DNA of 64,000 nucleotides from Roseiarcus sp963726105 (GCA_963726105.1 CAVSBJ010000026.1:496001-560000); one strand, 5' to 3'. Shown: positions 52,880-62,166, counted from the first letter of the stretch. Notes: a model not told the origin generated them from the sequence alone. Numbers and translations are program-made.

Positions 52880-54529
52880 ATGAACGGCGCCGAACTCTTG
52901 GTTTCCGCGTTCGAGAACGAAGGCGTGCGGCAGATCTTCGGCGTGCCGGGCGAAGAAAATCTCGACGTGGTCGAGGCTCTGCGCCGCTCGACAATCGAGC
53001 TTGTGCTGACGCGTCACGAGCAGGCGGCGGCGTTCATGGCGGCGACGCACGGGCGCCTGACCGGCAAGCCCGGGGTCTGTATCACGACGCTCGGCCCCGG
53101 CGCTCTCAATCTCACCACCGGCGCGGCTTACGCGCTGCTCGGCGCCATGCCGATGGTGATGATCACCGGGCAGAAGGGCATCTTGAGCCGCAAACAGGCG
53201 GGCTTTCAGGTCGTCGACATCGTTTCGGCGATGACGCCCTTGACCAAGATGGCGGATCAGATCGTGAGCGCCGCGACCATTCCGACCATGGTGCGGGAAG
53301 CGTTCCGCGTCGCGCAGCTCGAGCGGCCGGGCCCGGTTCATCTCGAACTGCCGGAAGACATCGCCCACGCGGCGGCGCCGGATATGGCGCCGATCCCGCC
53401 CCATGCGATCGATTTGCCGATCGCCTCCAGCGCCGCGCTCGATCGGGCGGCTCAGCTCATCATCGACGCCGAGCGGCCGCTGATCATGCTGGGCGCGGCG
53501 GCGAGCCGGCCGCGGCTTTCCGATGCGCTGTCCGAGTTCGTGAGGCGCGCGCAGATTCCGTTCTTCAATACGCAAATGGGCAAGGGCGCCGTCACCGGGA
53601 GCTCGGACCTCTATATCGGCACCGCCGCGCTGTCGGAGCGCGATTACGTCCATCGCGCGATCGACCGCGCGGATCTGATCGTCACCATCGGCCACGACAC
53701 GGTGGAGAAGCCGGCGTTTCTCATGGGGGCCAACGGGCCGACGGTGCTGCATGTCGGCTATCTGCCCGCCACGGTCGAGGAGGTCTTCTTTCCGCAGGCC
53801 GAGCTCATCGGCGACGTCGGGCCCAGCCTCACGCTGCTCGCCGATCGGCTCGAACACCAGCTGCCGAACGCGAAGGCGCTCCTCGGCTTGCGCGAGGGTA
53901 TTCTCGCTCACATCGCCGACCGGGCGGAGGAAAGCCGCTTTCCCCCGACGCCGCAGCGGATCGTCCACGACGTGCGCCAAGTGATGCCGGAGGACGGGAT
54001 CGTCTGTCTCGACAACGGCATGTACAAGATCTGGTTTGCGCGCAACTACCGCACCCACGTCGCCAACACGCTGCTGCTCGACAATGCGCTCGCCACGATG
54101 GGCGCGGGGCTGCCGTCGGCGATCATGGCCGCGTGTCTCAATCCGAACCGGCGCGTGCTCGCCGTCTGCGGCGACGGCGGCTTCATGATGAATTCGCAGG
54201 AGCTCGAAACCGCGGTGCGGCTGAAGCTCAATCTTGTTGTGCTGGTGCTGCAGGACAACGCCTACGGGATGATCCGATGGAAGCAGGCGGTGGACGGGTT
54301 CCCCGACTATGGCATGACCTTCGGCGACCCGGACTTCGTTGTCTACGCAAAAGCGTATGGCGCGAAGGGGAGCCGGGTGGAGAGCGCGGACGGGCTCGCG
54401 CGCGCGCTCGAAGCCGCGTTTGCGAGCGGCGGCGTGCAGCTGGTGTCGACGCCGATCGATTATTCGGAGAACGAGCGGGTCCTGGTCGAGGAGTTGCGCG
54501 CGCACGGAGCGGGGATCGACGCCGACTGA
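52880..54529 (+). CDS. Acetolactate synthase large subunit-type ThDP enzyme
   Basis: 549 residues with the acetolactate-synthase motifs: RHEQAAAFMAATHGRLTGK (catalytic Glu), TTLGPGALNLTTG, VCGDGGFMMNSQELETAVRL (ThDP/Mg motif, GDGG...N) and DNAYGMIRWKQ. It resembles the catabolic (AlsS/IlvB-like) branch rather than IlvB with its small subunit, and no ilvN-like gene is present beside it. Whether it makes acetolactate or another 2-hydroxy-3-ketoacid is unknown. The 172 bp between it and the divergent PoxB-like gene is the shared regulatory region. Confidence 0.85.
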   Translation: MNGAELLVSAFENEGVRQIFGVPGEENLDVVEALRRSTIELVLTRHEQAAAFMAATHGRLTGKPGVCITTLGPGALNLTTGAAYALLGAMPMVMITGQKGILSRKQAGFQVVDIVSAMTPLTKMADQIVSAATIPTMVREAFRVAQLERPGPVHLELPEDIAHAAAPDMAPIPPHAIDLPIASSAALDRAAQLIIDAERPLIMLGAAASRPRLSDALSEFVRRAQIPFFNTQMGKGAVTGSSDLYIGTAALSERDYVHRAIDRADLIVTIGHDTVEKPAFLMGANGPTVLHVGYLPATVEEVFFPQAELIGDVGPSLTLLADRLEHQLPNAKALLGLREGILAHIADRAEESRFPPTPQRIVHDVRQVMPEDGIVCLDNGMYKIWFARNYRTHVANTLLLDNALATMGAGLPSAIMAACLNPNRRVLAVCGDGGFMMNSQELETAVRLKLNLVVLVLQDNAYGMIRWKQAVDGFPDYGMTFGDPDFVVYAKAYGAKGSRVESADGLARALEAAFASGGVQLVSTPIDYSENERVLVEELRAHGAGIDAD

Positions 54530-54556
54530 TCGAACAACCGTCGGCTGTTTCCAGCC

Positions 54557-55465
54557 TTAGAAATCCACTTCCAGCCTCAGCTTGGCGAGCTGGCGCGGGA
54601 ATTGGTCGAAGTCGACGCGGCCGACGGGCGTTTGGGCGAGGAAGGCGGCCGAGAGATCGATCTTCTCGTTGATCTGATAATGGAAGGTCGGCCCGAAATA
54701 GAAAGCCTGCCCGGCGAATCCGCGCGGAACAAGGCCGCCATAAGCCCGGTCGTAGTCCGCTTCCGCGCCGAACATCAGCGGCGGCGTCAGGCGGTAGGAG
54801 AGCGCAGCGGAGGCGGAGAGGACAGCCGTGTCCTGCCATAACAGACCGGGAAGCCGCGATGCGTCGGGGGCGTAAGCGAGATTGACCGCGCCATAGAGGC
54901 GCCGATCGGGGGATATGACGTCGGCGATAGCGCGGAAGCTTGCGGTGACATCGTTGGCCTGCCGTCCAGCCTCGACGATCGAATTGTACTGCGGCTCCAT
55001 CGTCAGCGTGAGCTGGATCGGGAGGTCCGCGGTCCGATGCCTCACCACGTAGCGGAACTCAACGGATGCGCCCGAGAAATCGACGCCGACGAAATCGGGT
55101 AGGCCGGGCGTGCGCTGGACGTTCTGACCGAGCACATGCGCGCCGAACTCGAGCCCCAACGAATCGGTCAGCGTGGGTTCGAAGATGATTTCCTGCTCGA
55201 TCGAATTGTAAAGGCCTTGCGCCCGGCCAAGGGAGCCGGTGGTCTCGAATTCGAGCGACCGGTCGCCTTGCTCGCCGACGTCGGCTCCCTCGAGGAAGCC
55301 GAAAAGGTTTTTTGTGTCGAGCGCGTAGAACGGATTGCTTGGCAGTCCTGCTGTGGCCGACTCATCGTCGGCCGCGGCGAACGACGGCGCGCATGCGACG
55401 ACGAGCGCAAGGCCAAGGCGGCGAGGCCCATGGCGCCGACGCGGACGGCGCTCCCCCGACATCAC
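54557..55465 (-). CDS. Exported beta-rich protein, probable outer-membrane barrel
   Basis: 302 residues: a basic N-terminus (RRPRRRHGPRR) with a signal (LGLALVVACAPSFAAA), then alternating hydrophobic/hydrophilic strands (SLGLEFGAHVLG, FRYVVRHRT, LTLTMEPQYNS, ALSYRLTPPLMFGAEADYDR) and a C-terminal ...LRLEVDF with terminal Phe, the sorting signature of outer-membrane barrels. No specific family recognised. Ends 28 bp before the convergent acetolactate synthase-like gene. Confidence 0.65.
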   Translation of the reverse strand: MMSGERRPRRRHGPRRLGLALVVACAPSFAAADDESATAGLPSNPFYALDTKNLFGFLEGADVGEQGDRSLEFETTGSLGRAQGLYNSIEQEIIFEPTLTDSLGLEFGAHVLGQNVQRTPGLPDFVGVDFSGASVEFRYVVRHRTADLPIQLTLTMEPQYNSIVEAGRQANDVTASFRAIADVISPDRRLYGAVNLAYAPDASRLPGLLWQDTAVLSASAALSYRLTPPLMFGAEADYDRAYGGLVPRGFAGQAFYFGPTFHYQINEKIDLSAAFLAQTPVGRVDFDQFPRQLAKLRLEVDF

Positions 55466-55471
55466 TCCGCC

Positions 55472-56278
55472 CTAGCCAATGTGGCGCTTGAGAAACGCAA
55501 GAGTGTCTTCGTTGAACTTGTTGACGGTCTCGCAGATCGGAGCGTGCGCGCACATTTCGAAGATGAGAAGCTCGCTATGCTTGATGCCGGTCCTGAACGG
55601 TTCGACGAAGCGCGTCGATGTGACAACATCCTGTCGGCCGAACGTGATTTGCGTCGGCGCCGTGATCTTGCCGAGCTGGCCCAGCGCGTCATGGGCGATG
55701 ACCGCGTCCGACTGACGAAGGAAGGCGTCGACCGGTTGTTCCGGCCGGCTGCGCACGAAGGCGGCGAGTTGCTCGAGATATTCCGGCTTCGCCGCATAGA
55801 GCTCGGGTGTGAAGGAGAAGGGAAAGATCCCCTGGATGATCATTTCCGGCACGCTGCCGAGGCCTTTGGCGATGATTTGCCAATTCCCCACGACCGCCTT
55901 CATGAACGGGTCGGTCTTCGGCCAGCAGGAATGCAGCGATAGCGTTTTGACCCGCTCGGGGTGTTTGCTGGCGAGCCACAGGCCAACGGCGCCGCCCAGC
56001 GAGAGGCCGCTGACATGCGCTTCCTCGACGCCGATCGCGCCCATGAAGGCGGCGACGTCGTCGGCGAACAATTCGGTCGAATAGGGTCCGTCCGGCTTGT
56101 CGGTCTCTCCGGCGCCGCGCGGATCCAGCGATATGCAGGTGAAATGCTTGGAATACTCGGCGACCTGGAAGGCGTAACAGGCGTGGTCGGCGGCAAGGTA
56201 GGGGATGAGCACGAGCGGCTCGCCCGACCCTTGGCTCTCGTAATTCATCGTGATGTCGTTGACCTTGACCTTGGGCAC
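55472..56278 (-). CDS. Alpha/beta-hydrolase
   Basis: 268 residues, a single-domain alpha/beta-hydrolase. LVLIPYLAADHACY sits in the oxyanion loop position, the nucleophile elbow is SGLSLGGAVGLWL, and the acid and His are in FGRQDVV and AHAPICETVNKF (the catalytic His is probably in FEMCAHAPICE). Cap residues 120-200 are helical. Substrate unknown; the family includes esterases, 3-oxoadipate enol-lactonases and dienelactone hydrolases. Ends 6 bp upstream (by convergence) of the outer-membrane-like gene's start, so they may be one transcript. Confidence 0.8.
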   Translation of the reverse strand: MPKVKVNDITMNYESQGSGEPLVLIPYLAADHACYAFQVAEYSKHFTCISLDPRGAGETDKPDGPYSTELFADDVAAFMGAIGVEEAHVSGLSLGGAVGLWLASKHPERVKTLSLHSCWPKTDPFMKAVVGNWQIIAKGLGSVPEMIIQGIFPFSFTPELYAAKPEYLEQLAAFVRSRPEQPVDAFLRQSDAVIAHDALGQLGKITAPTQITFGRQDVVTSTRFVEPFRTGIKHSELLIFEMCAHAPICETVNKFNEDTLAFLKRHIG

Positions 56279-56331
56279 TGAGATCCCCCCGCTGACGCCT
56301 TGTCTTCGCTAAGCTCGGGCCACGGCCAAGG

Positions 56332-57360
56332 TCAATGCGTCGCGCCGCCTGCTTTCGTCCAGGCCGACATGCCGCCCTCGATATGCCGAGCCGAGGCGAG
56401 TCCCTGGTCTTGCGCCGCCTGCACCGCCATCGCCGAGCGCTCGCCGAATGCGCAATAGAAGACGACCGTCTTGCCTGACCGTGCGAGCTCATGGATGAGA
56501 CCGCCCTCGCCGATATTGTCCTGAAGTTCGCCATAAGGCGCGTGCAGTGAGCCCGGAATGGCGCCGCTCCGCTCCCATTCCCGTCGCTCGCGCAAGTCGA
56601 TCAGCGCGACGTCCGGGCGCCCGAGGAGGCCCTTCGCATCCTCGGCCGAAAAGGCCCAGCCCTTGCGCGCCACATCTTCCTGATGCAGCCCCTGATGGAT
56701 GTTCGCGGGAACAGCGACGTCCATCATTTTCGGGTTGGGCAGATGCAGGCTTTCCATCAGCTTCGCGTAGTCGTCGGCGTCGCGAACCTGAAGGCGCGGA
56801 TTGAAGCGCTTCTCCTCGCCGATGGTGCTGACCGTATCGCCTTTGTAATCATGCGCGGGAAAGACCAGCGTCTCTTCGGGCAGCCGCATCAGGCGCTGCA
56901 GGCTCTCATATTGGGCGCGGGAATCGCCGTTCTGGAAATCGGTGCGGCCGGTGCCCCGGATGAGCAGCGTGTCGCCGGTGAAGACGCGATCGCCGAAATG
57001 GAAGCTGTAGGAATCATCGGTGTGGCCGGGCGTATAGAGCACGTCGAGGCTCAAGCCCTCGACGCCAAGCCTGTCGCCGTCTGCAATCCGCATCGACACG
57101 ACGTCGACGTTGCTCTGCTCGCCCATGATCGTGATGCAGCGGGTGCGGTCGCGCAACGCGCCCAGGCCGGTGATGTGGTCGGCGTGCAAATGCGTGTCGA
57201 CGGCCTTCACGAGCTTGAGATCGAGCTCCTCCATCAGCTTGAGGTAGCGATCGACCTTCTCCAGCACCGGATCGATGATGAGCGCCTCGCCGCCCTGCCG
57301 GCTGGCGAGGACGTAGCTATAGGTGCTCGAGACGCCGTCGAACAATTGCCGGAAGATCAT
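56332..57360 (-). CDS. Metallo-beta-lactamase-fold sulfur dioxygenase fused to a rhodanese domain
   Basis: 342 residues from ATG 57360 (GGGGAGG upstream). N-terminal MBL fold with the metal motif DTHLHADHITG (His57, His59, Asp61, His62), YTPGHTDDSYS and VFPAHDYKGDT, matching persulfide dioxygenases (ETHE1/Blh). The C-terminal about 110 residues form a rhodanese domain (LIDLRERREWERSG, FYCAFGERSAMA with catalytic Cys). Persulfide dioxygenases oxidise GSSH to sulfite; the fused rhodanese could pass or accept the sulfur, giving a two-step sulfide/persulfide detoxification in one chain. Confidence 0.86.
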   Translation of the reverse strand: MIFRQLFDGVSSTYSYVLASRQGGEALIIDPVLEKVDRYLKLMEELDLKLVKAVDTHLHADHITGLGALRDRTRCITIMGEQSNVDVVSMRIADGDRLGVEGLSLDVLYTPGHTDDSYSFHFGDRVFTGDTLLIRGTGRTDFQNGDSRAQYESLQRLMRLPEETLVFPAHDYKGDTVSTIGEEKRFNPRLQVRDADDYAKLMESLHLPNPKMMDVAVPANIHQGLHQEDVARKGWAFSAEDAKGLLGRPDVALIDLRERREWERSGAIPGSLHAPYGELQDNIGEGGLIHELARSGKTVVFYCAFGERSAMAVQAAQDQGLASARHIEGGMSAWTKAGGATH

Positions 57361-57416
57361 CGAGGCCTCCCCGTGGCGCACCTGCACGTGCGGCTCATCT
57401 TTACTGGCCCTTATAG

Positions 57417-58685
57417 TTATTTTGCCACGGCTTTAGAAGCGCCTTCCGGCGGGCGGGCCGCATGCAAAGCGGTGAAGGCTCCGCCGATCACAGCGGGACC
57501 GAACTTGTCCTCGCCGTTCGGCGGCCGGCTGTTGACGGACCCGGTGATGAGGAGGTCGTCCTGCGGCCAATAGGCGAAGATCGTCCGGAAGCCGAGGGTT
57601 TCGCCCTCGTAGAACCAGTAGGCGCCGCCCAGTTCCTGTCGATGGAAGCGGCCGAGGCCAAGACCGAAACCGACCGGTTCATCGGCGGAGACCTCGGAAA
57701 GAGGCAGGCCTGTCTTGTTCGAGACCAGCGTGGTCATCTCTTCGAGCTGCTTTGCGGGAACGACGCGCTTGTCGAAGAGAGCGCGAATCCATGCGCCGAG
57801 ATCGTGCGGGTTGGAGATGATGGCGCCCGCCTCCGCCGCCCAGGAGCGATTCTGCATCCGCATGTCCTTGCCGATGAGCGGCGCGAGCGTCGACACGGTG
57901 CATGGCTCCGGCTGGTAACCGAGGCAGTCCTGCAGCAGGTAGAGCGCGCGCGGCACACGCGACATCACGGGACCCGCAGCCGCGGGCCCTGGATGCGAGC
58001 CGTCCGCGTAGAAGGTGTCGTGCAGCCCGAGCGGCTCGAGGATCATCGTCGTCAGCGCCTGCTCGTAGTTCATGCCGGACGCGGCCTCGATGACGAGGCC
58101 GGCGAGGATGTAGTTGGTGTTGGAGTAGAACCAGCCGGTGGCCGGGGGAAAATGGTTGCCATTGGCGGGATCGACAAAGCCGATCAGATCCCTGGCGCTG
58201 AATTGATGATGCAGGTCGGCGACCTCGATCTCGCCAATGGCGACCGTCTCCGAATAGTTGGGGATCGGGCTCGTCATCTGGAGGAGGGAGCGGATGGTCA
58301 CGTCCTTCCACGCCGGATATTGCGGCAGCCAGCGCCCGAGCGTGTCATCGAGCCTGAGCTTGCCAGCCGCTTCGAGCTTGAGGATCAGGGCGGAGGTGAA
58401 TTCCTTGGTGTTGCTGCCGATATCGAACAACGTGTCGGGGCCGATCGGCTTTTTGTCGCTGAGCCCGTTGTCGCCCGCATAGACCGCGAGGATCGGTTTG
58501 CCCGCGCCGCGATCCACCTGCAATGCAGCGCCCGATAGCCCCTCGATCGACGCCCGATCTTTGACGTAGGCGTCGAGGACTTGTTGCAGCTGCGCGGTGA
58601 GGGCCGCGTCATCGGCCAGCGCCGCCGAGAGAGAGAAGGACATGGCTCCGAGAAGCGCCAGAACGACGATCAGCCAAATTCGCAT
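57417..58685 (-). CDS. Serine beta-lactamase-like hydrolase (class C fold)
   Basis: 422 residues from ATG 58685: signal peptide (MRIWLIVVLALLGAMSFSLSAALA), then the serine beta-lactamase/transpeptidase fold with SxxK as Ser91-Asn-Thr-Lys94 (GSNTKEFT) and YSN-type Tyr in FYSNTNYILAG. The third motif is less clear. These enzymes include EstB/DAP-type esterases and peptidases rather than true beta-lactamases. The gene is read from just downstream of a truncated peroxiredoxin leader (see 58670-58822). Confidence 0.85.
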   Translation of the reverse strand: MRIWLIVVLALLGAMSFSLSAALADDAALTAQLQQVLDAYVKDRASIEGLSGAALQVDRGAGKPILAVYAGDNGLSDKKPIGPDTLFDIGSNTKEFTSALILKLEAAGKLRLDDTLGRWLPQYPAWKDVTIRSLLQMTSPIPNYSETVAIGEIEVADLHHQFSARDLIGFVDPANGNHFPPATGWFYSNTNYILAGLVIEAASGMNYEQALTTMILEPLGLHDTFYADGSHPGPAAAGPVMSRVPRALYLLQDCLGYQPEPCTVSTLAPLIGKDMRMQNRSWAAEAGAIISNPHDLGAWIRALFDKRVVPAKQLEEMTTLVSNKTGLPLSEVSADEPVGFGLGLGRFHRQELGGAYWFYEGETLGFRTIFAYWPQDDLLITGSVNSRPPNGEDKFGPAVIGGAFTALHAARPPEGASKAVAK

Positions 58686-58822
58686 TGCGCTACGCCCCCA
58701 ACTGCGATCGCCGCCGCTGTTGGCGACGGGTCGCACGCGAGGGGAGCTTCTACGAATTCCATGCCTCGCGATAGACGCTCGGCGGTGAAGTCAGGGGCGG
58801 TGTCTTTGAGGCGAAGCGACAT
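58670..58822 (-). pseudogene. Truncated peroxiredoxin gene start (50-codon remnant ORF)
   Basis: ATG 58822 is preceded by a good Shine-Dalgarno (GGAGGAAATC) and encodes MSLRLKDTAPDFTAE, the canonical N-terminus of Prx6/AhpC-type peroxiredoxins, then changes abruptly to ERLSRGMEFVEAP, with no active-site P-x-x-x-T-x-x-C motif. The frame runs on to a TGA at 58670-58672, ending 16 bp inside the hydrolase gene in another frame. So a peroxiredoxin gene was deleted except for its start, and its expression signals now stand in front of the hydrolase. Confidence 0.65.
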
Positions 58823-59011
58823 GATTTCCTCCGATCAGCACACGTTGAGTCAGGACACTGTCAACCTAAAACACAGCGCGAACGCGGCTCATTCCAGTGA
58901 CGACAAGCTGGCGGGGTCCTAAGCGCGCAACCGTTAGGGCGCGCCAGACATGGGCGCCAGCACTGTACGCCACGCATTGGCTTGTCCGCCCTGGCGCTTT
59001 ATGATCCCCCC

Positions 59012-60229
59012 ATGACCGAAGCCGAGATCGCCAAGCTTGCGACCTGGCTCGCGAAAGCGGGGCTTGAGGGACGGACCGAGACCGCTTTGGTCGAGGGCTT
59101 TTGCAGCCGCGCGGTCGCTGCCGGATTGCCGCTCGCGCGCGTGATGATGCTCATCGACACGCTCCACCCTATTCACGAGGGCCGGGCGTTTCGCTGGGAA
59201 AAAGAAAAGCCGGACGTCACCTTGACCGAATACGGGCGAACCGCCGCGGGGGAGGCGGCGGAACGGTGGCGGACGAGCCCTCTTTACCGGCTCTTCAACA
59301 GCGGCGAATCGGTGTTGCGCCTGCGCGTGACCGCGGAGACCGAAGCTGAGTTCCCCTCCTTCGCGGAGTTCCGCGAGGCGAAGTTCACGGACTATGTCGC
59401 GATCATCAACCGCTTCGCCGAAGACGGCGCGATCGGCGAGATGGATTGTGTGTATTCCTATTGGACGACCGATCGAGCCGATGGATTCACTGATGACGAG
59501 CTCGGCGCGCTGAAGCGGCTCTCGCCCTTCCTCGGGCTTGCGATCAAAGCTGTCTCGCTGGCTCGCATCGCGGAGACGCTGGTCGAGACTTATCTCGGGC
59601 GCGACGCCGGCCGGCGGGTGTTGCGAGGCCGCATCGAACGAGGGGTGACCGACCGGATCGAGACGGTGCTGTGGTTCAGCGACTTGCGCAATTACACGCG
59701 CATCGCCGAAACTTCCGCGCCGGAAGAAATCATCCCGCTGCTCAACGACTATGCCGAGGCCGTCGTCTCCTCGATCCACCAAAACAGCGGCGACGTCCTG
59801 AAGCTGATCGGCGACGGCGTTCTCGCCATTTTTCCGGCCGAGGACAGGAGCCGCGCCTGCGCCGCCGCGCTCGACGCCGCAAGGACGGCGCGTGAGGCGG
59901 TGGCCGCCCTGAACGCGCGCCGGAGCGAGAAAGGCCTGCCCGCGACCGAGATGTATCTCGGCCTCCACCTCGGCGAGGTCTTCTACGGCAACATCGGCAG
60001 CAAGGAACGCCTCGACTTCACCGTCGTCGGACCGGCGGTCAACGAGGTGAGCCGCATCGCCGCGATGTGCCGGTCGGTGGACCAGCCAATCCTCATGTCG
60101 TCGGATTTCGCCGCCTCGGTCGCCGACGAGCGCCGCGCATTCGCGTCAGTCGGGCGCTTTGCGCTGCGCGGCGTAGGCAAGCCGCAGGAACTCTTCACGC
60201 TCGATCTCGAGGGCGCGCTGGCCGGTTAA
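59012..60229 (+). CDS. Class III adenylate/guanylate cyclase
   Basis: 405 residues from ATG 59012. The N-terminal about 200 residues resemble a sensory/PAS-like or GAF-like region with no clear motif. The C-terminal catalytic CHD domain begins about residue 215 with the metal-binding VLWFSDLRNYTRIAE (first Asp), continues through LKLIGDGVLAIFP (second Asp) and GLHLGEVFYGNIGSKERLDFTVVG, and ends VNEVSRIAAMC, where the Asn and Arg orient the substrate. Makes cAMP or cGMP; regulation by the N-terminal region is inferred. Confidence 0.88.
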   Translation: MTEAEIAKLATWLAKAGLEGRTETALVEGFCSRAVAAGLPLARVMMLIDTLHPIHEGRAFRWEKEKPDVTLTEYGRTAAGEAAERWRTSPLYRLFNSGESVLRLRVTAETEAEFPSFAEFREAKFTDYVAIINRFAEDGAIGEMDCVYSYWTTDRADGFTDDELGALKRLSPFLGLAIKAVSLARIAETLVETYLGRDAGRRVLRGRIERGVTDRIETVLWFSDLRNYTRIAETSAPEEIIPLLNDYAEAVVSSIHQNSGDVLKLIGDGVLAIFPAEDRSRACAAALDAARTAREAVAALNARRSEKGLPATEMYLGLHLGEVFYGNIGSKERLDFTVVGPAVNEVSRIAAMCRSVDQPILMSSDFAASVADERRAFASVGRFALRGVGKPQELFTLDLEGALAG

Positions 60230-60310
60230 CGCCGTCGATTTCATCGCGGTTAGCCGAGCCGCAACAAACGACCGAAATGGGCGTTCTCCCGGACATTGTG
60301 GAGATTGCCC

Positions 60311-61336
60311 ATGAGTTCGGACGAACGCTTTCCCTATTCCCGCCGCGCTATTGTCGGCGCCGGCGGCATCGGCCTCGTAGCCGCCGCCGCGCCGGCATTC
60401 GCGCAGAGTTCCAGGCAGGCGCCCCTCTCGAAGCAAAACGAAACGCCGGCTCCCGAAGGGCTGCAAGATCCGCGAACCAAATATCCCAAGCCGCCGTTTC
60501 GCAGACAAGAGCAACCCTGGCCGGGGCTCGCGAGCCGGATGGATCCGCGCCCGGATCACGGCGAGACATCCTACCGCGGGTCAGGTCGGCTCGCTGGCCG
60601 CAAGGCCCTGGTGACCGGAGGCGACTCCGGCATGGGGCGCGCCGCCGCGATCGCCTTCGCGCGCGAGGGCGCCGACGTCGCGATCAACCATTTGCCGGCT
60701 GAGGAGGAAGACGCGCGCGAGGTCATCGAACTCATGAAAGCCGAAGGCCGAACGGCGTTGTCGATTCCCGGGGACATTCGCGACGAAGCCTTCTGCAAGC
60801 GCCTCGTCGCGGAAGCCGTCGAGGGGCTCGGCGGCCTCGACATCCTTGTCAGCAACGCGGGACGGCAACAGAGCCGCGCCTCGATCCTGGATATCTCGAC
60901 CGAGGATTTCGACGCGACGATGAAGACCAACATCTACGCGCCATTCTGGATCATCAAGGCGGCGTTGCGGCACATGCCGCCCGGCTCGGCGATCATTGGC
61001 ACCGCCTCCGAGCAGGCCTACGATCCCTCGCCTGACCTTTACGACTACGCCCAGACGAAGGCCGCGACCATGAACTACGTGAAGTCCCTGGGGAAGCAGC
61101 TGGCTTCGAAGGGCATTCGGGTCAATGCGGTCGCTCCCGGGCCGATCTGGACGCCGCTCCAGGTCAGCGGCGGCGCCACCCAGGAAAAGGTCGAGAAGTT
61201 TGGCGGCCAGACGCCCCTCGGCCGGCCCGGGCAACCCGCGGAGCTTGGATCCATCTACGTGCAATTGGCCATGTCGGATGCAAGCTTTGCGACCGGCCAG
61301 GTCTACGGCTCCGCCGGAGGAAGCGGGCAGCCGTGA
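60311..61336 (+). CDS. Tat-exported short-chain dehydrogenase (YghA-like)
   Basis: 341 residues beginning PYSRRAIVGAGGIGLVAAAA, a twin-arginine leader, followed by a Pro-rich segment and a classical SDR domain: TGGDSGMGRAAAIAFARE (cofactor), NAGRQQSRAS, catalytic Ser in IIGTASEQAYDPSPDLYDYAQTKAATMN (Tyr and Lys in YDYAQTKAA) and a terminal AGGSGQP. The combination matches exported/periplasmic SDRs of the YghA type. A nicotinamide-dependent reductase outside the cytoplasm is unexpected and suggests the enzyme folds and loads cofactor before Tat export. Confidence 0.8.
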   Translation: MSSDERFPYSRRAIVGAGGIGLVAAAAPAFAQSSRQAPLSKQNETPAPEGLQDPRTKYPKPPFRRQEQPWPGLASRMDPRPDHGETSYRGSGRLAGRKALVTGGDSGMGRAAAIAFAREGADVAINHLPAEEEDAREVIELMKAEGRTALSIPGDIRDEAFCKRLVAEAVEGLGGLDILVSNAGRQQSRASILDISTEDFDATMKTNIYAPFWIIKAALRHMPPGSAIIGTASEQAYDPSPDLYDYAQTKAATMNYVKSLGKQLASKGIRVNAVAPGPIWTPLQVSGGATQEKVEKFGGQTPLGRPGQPAELGSIYVQLAMSDASFATGQVYGSAGGSGQP

Positions 61337-61407
61337 GGCTTTGTGGAGAGCGCGACAAGCGGACCGCGGCTTGACGCGCTCGCCGGGCCGCCCGATACGA
61401 CGGCGGC

Positions 61408-62166
61408 ATGATTCCGCCTGTTCCCTGCGTCCTTAACGTCGAGCGCCTGGAAAAGTCGTTCGGCGACGTGCGGGCGGTGGACGGCGTCAGCTTCCACGTC
61501 GCGCCGGGCGAAATTGTCGGCCTGCTTGGCCCGAATGGCGCGGGCAAGACGACGACGATCAACATGATCCTGGGCGTGCTCGAGCCGAGCGGCGGCCGGA
61601 TCGAGATCGAAGGGGTCGCCCTCGCGGCCGACCGCACCAAAGCTTTATCCTGCACCAACTTCGCGGCGGTCTATGCGCCTCTGCCCGGCAATCTCACGGT
61701 CGAGCAGAACATGCGCGTATTCGGCATGCTTTATGCGGTGGAGAATCTCTCGGCGCGAATCGAGAAGCTGCTCAACGTCTATGATCTCGTGCGTTACCGA
61801 AGGACCAAGGCCGGGGTTCTGTCGTCGGGCGAACAGACGCGGCTCAGCCTGGCCAAGGCGATGCTCAACCAGCCACGGCTGCTCTTGCTCGACGAGCCGA
61901 CGGCCTCCATCGACCCCTCGAACGCACGCGACATCCGCGCCGGCATAGCCAAATTCGTCGACAATGGAATCTGCGGCGTGTTGTGGACGAGCCACAACAT
62001 GTACGAGGTGCAGGCGGTCTGCGATCGGGTGCTGTTCCTCTCGCATGGCCGGATCGTGCTCGAAGGCGATCCGAAAACGCTGCCCGCGGAGCACGGCGCG
62101 GAGAGTCTCGACGATTTGTTCGTCAACGTCGCTCAAGAGGCGCTGCACGACGGTGGTCGACGATGA
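61408..62166 (+). CDS. ABC transporter ATP-binding protein, NodI-like
   Basis: 252 residues: Walker A GPNGAGKTTTINMI, signature LSSGEQTRLSLAKAML, Walker B LLLDEPTASIDP and the following H-loop TSHNMYE. It is the ATPase of an exporter with the membrane protein that starts by ATGA overlap at 62163. The pair is of the NodI/NodJ (DRA-type) family, which exports lipochitooligosaccharides in rhizobia but is widespread for unknown lipids or drugs. The lack of nod genes here argues against a nodulation role. Confidence 0.85.
   Translation: MIPPVPCVLNVERLEKSFGDVRAVDGVSFHVAPGEIVGLLGPNGAGKTTTINMILGVLEPSGGRIEIEGVALAADRTKALSCTNFAAVYAPLPGNLTVEQNMRVFGMLYAVENLSARIEKLLNVYDLVRYRRTKAGVLSSGEQTRLSLAKAMLNQPRLLLLDEPTASIDPSNARDIRAGIAKFVDNGICGVLWTSHNMYEVQAVCDRVLFLSHGRIVLEGDPKTLPAEHGAESLDDLFVNVAQEALHDGGRR

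Noticed and set aside
54592..54672. Continuation of an alternative plus-strand frame over the acetolactate synthase-like gene
   Set aside because: Frame shadow rich in Arg/Ala; the 52880-54529 frame carries all family motifs.
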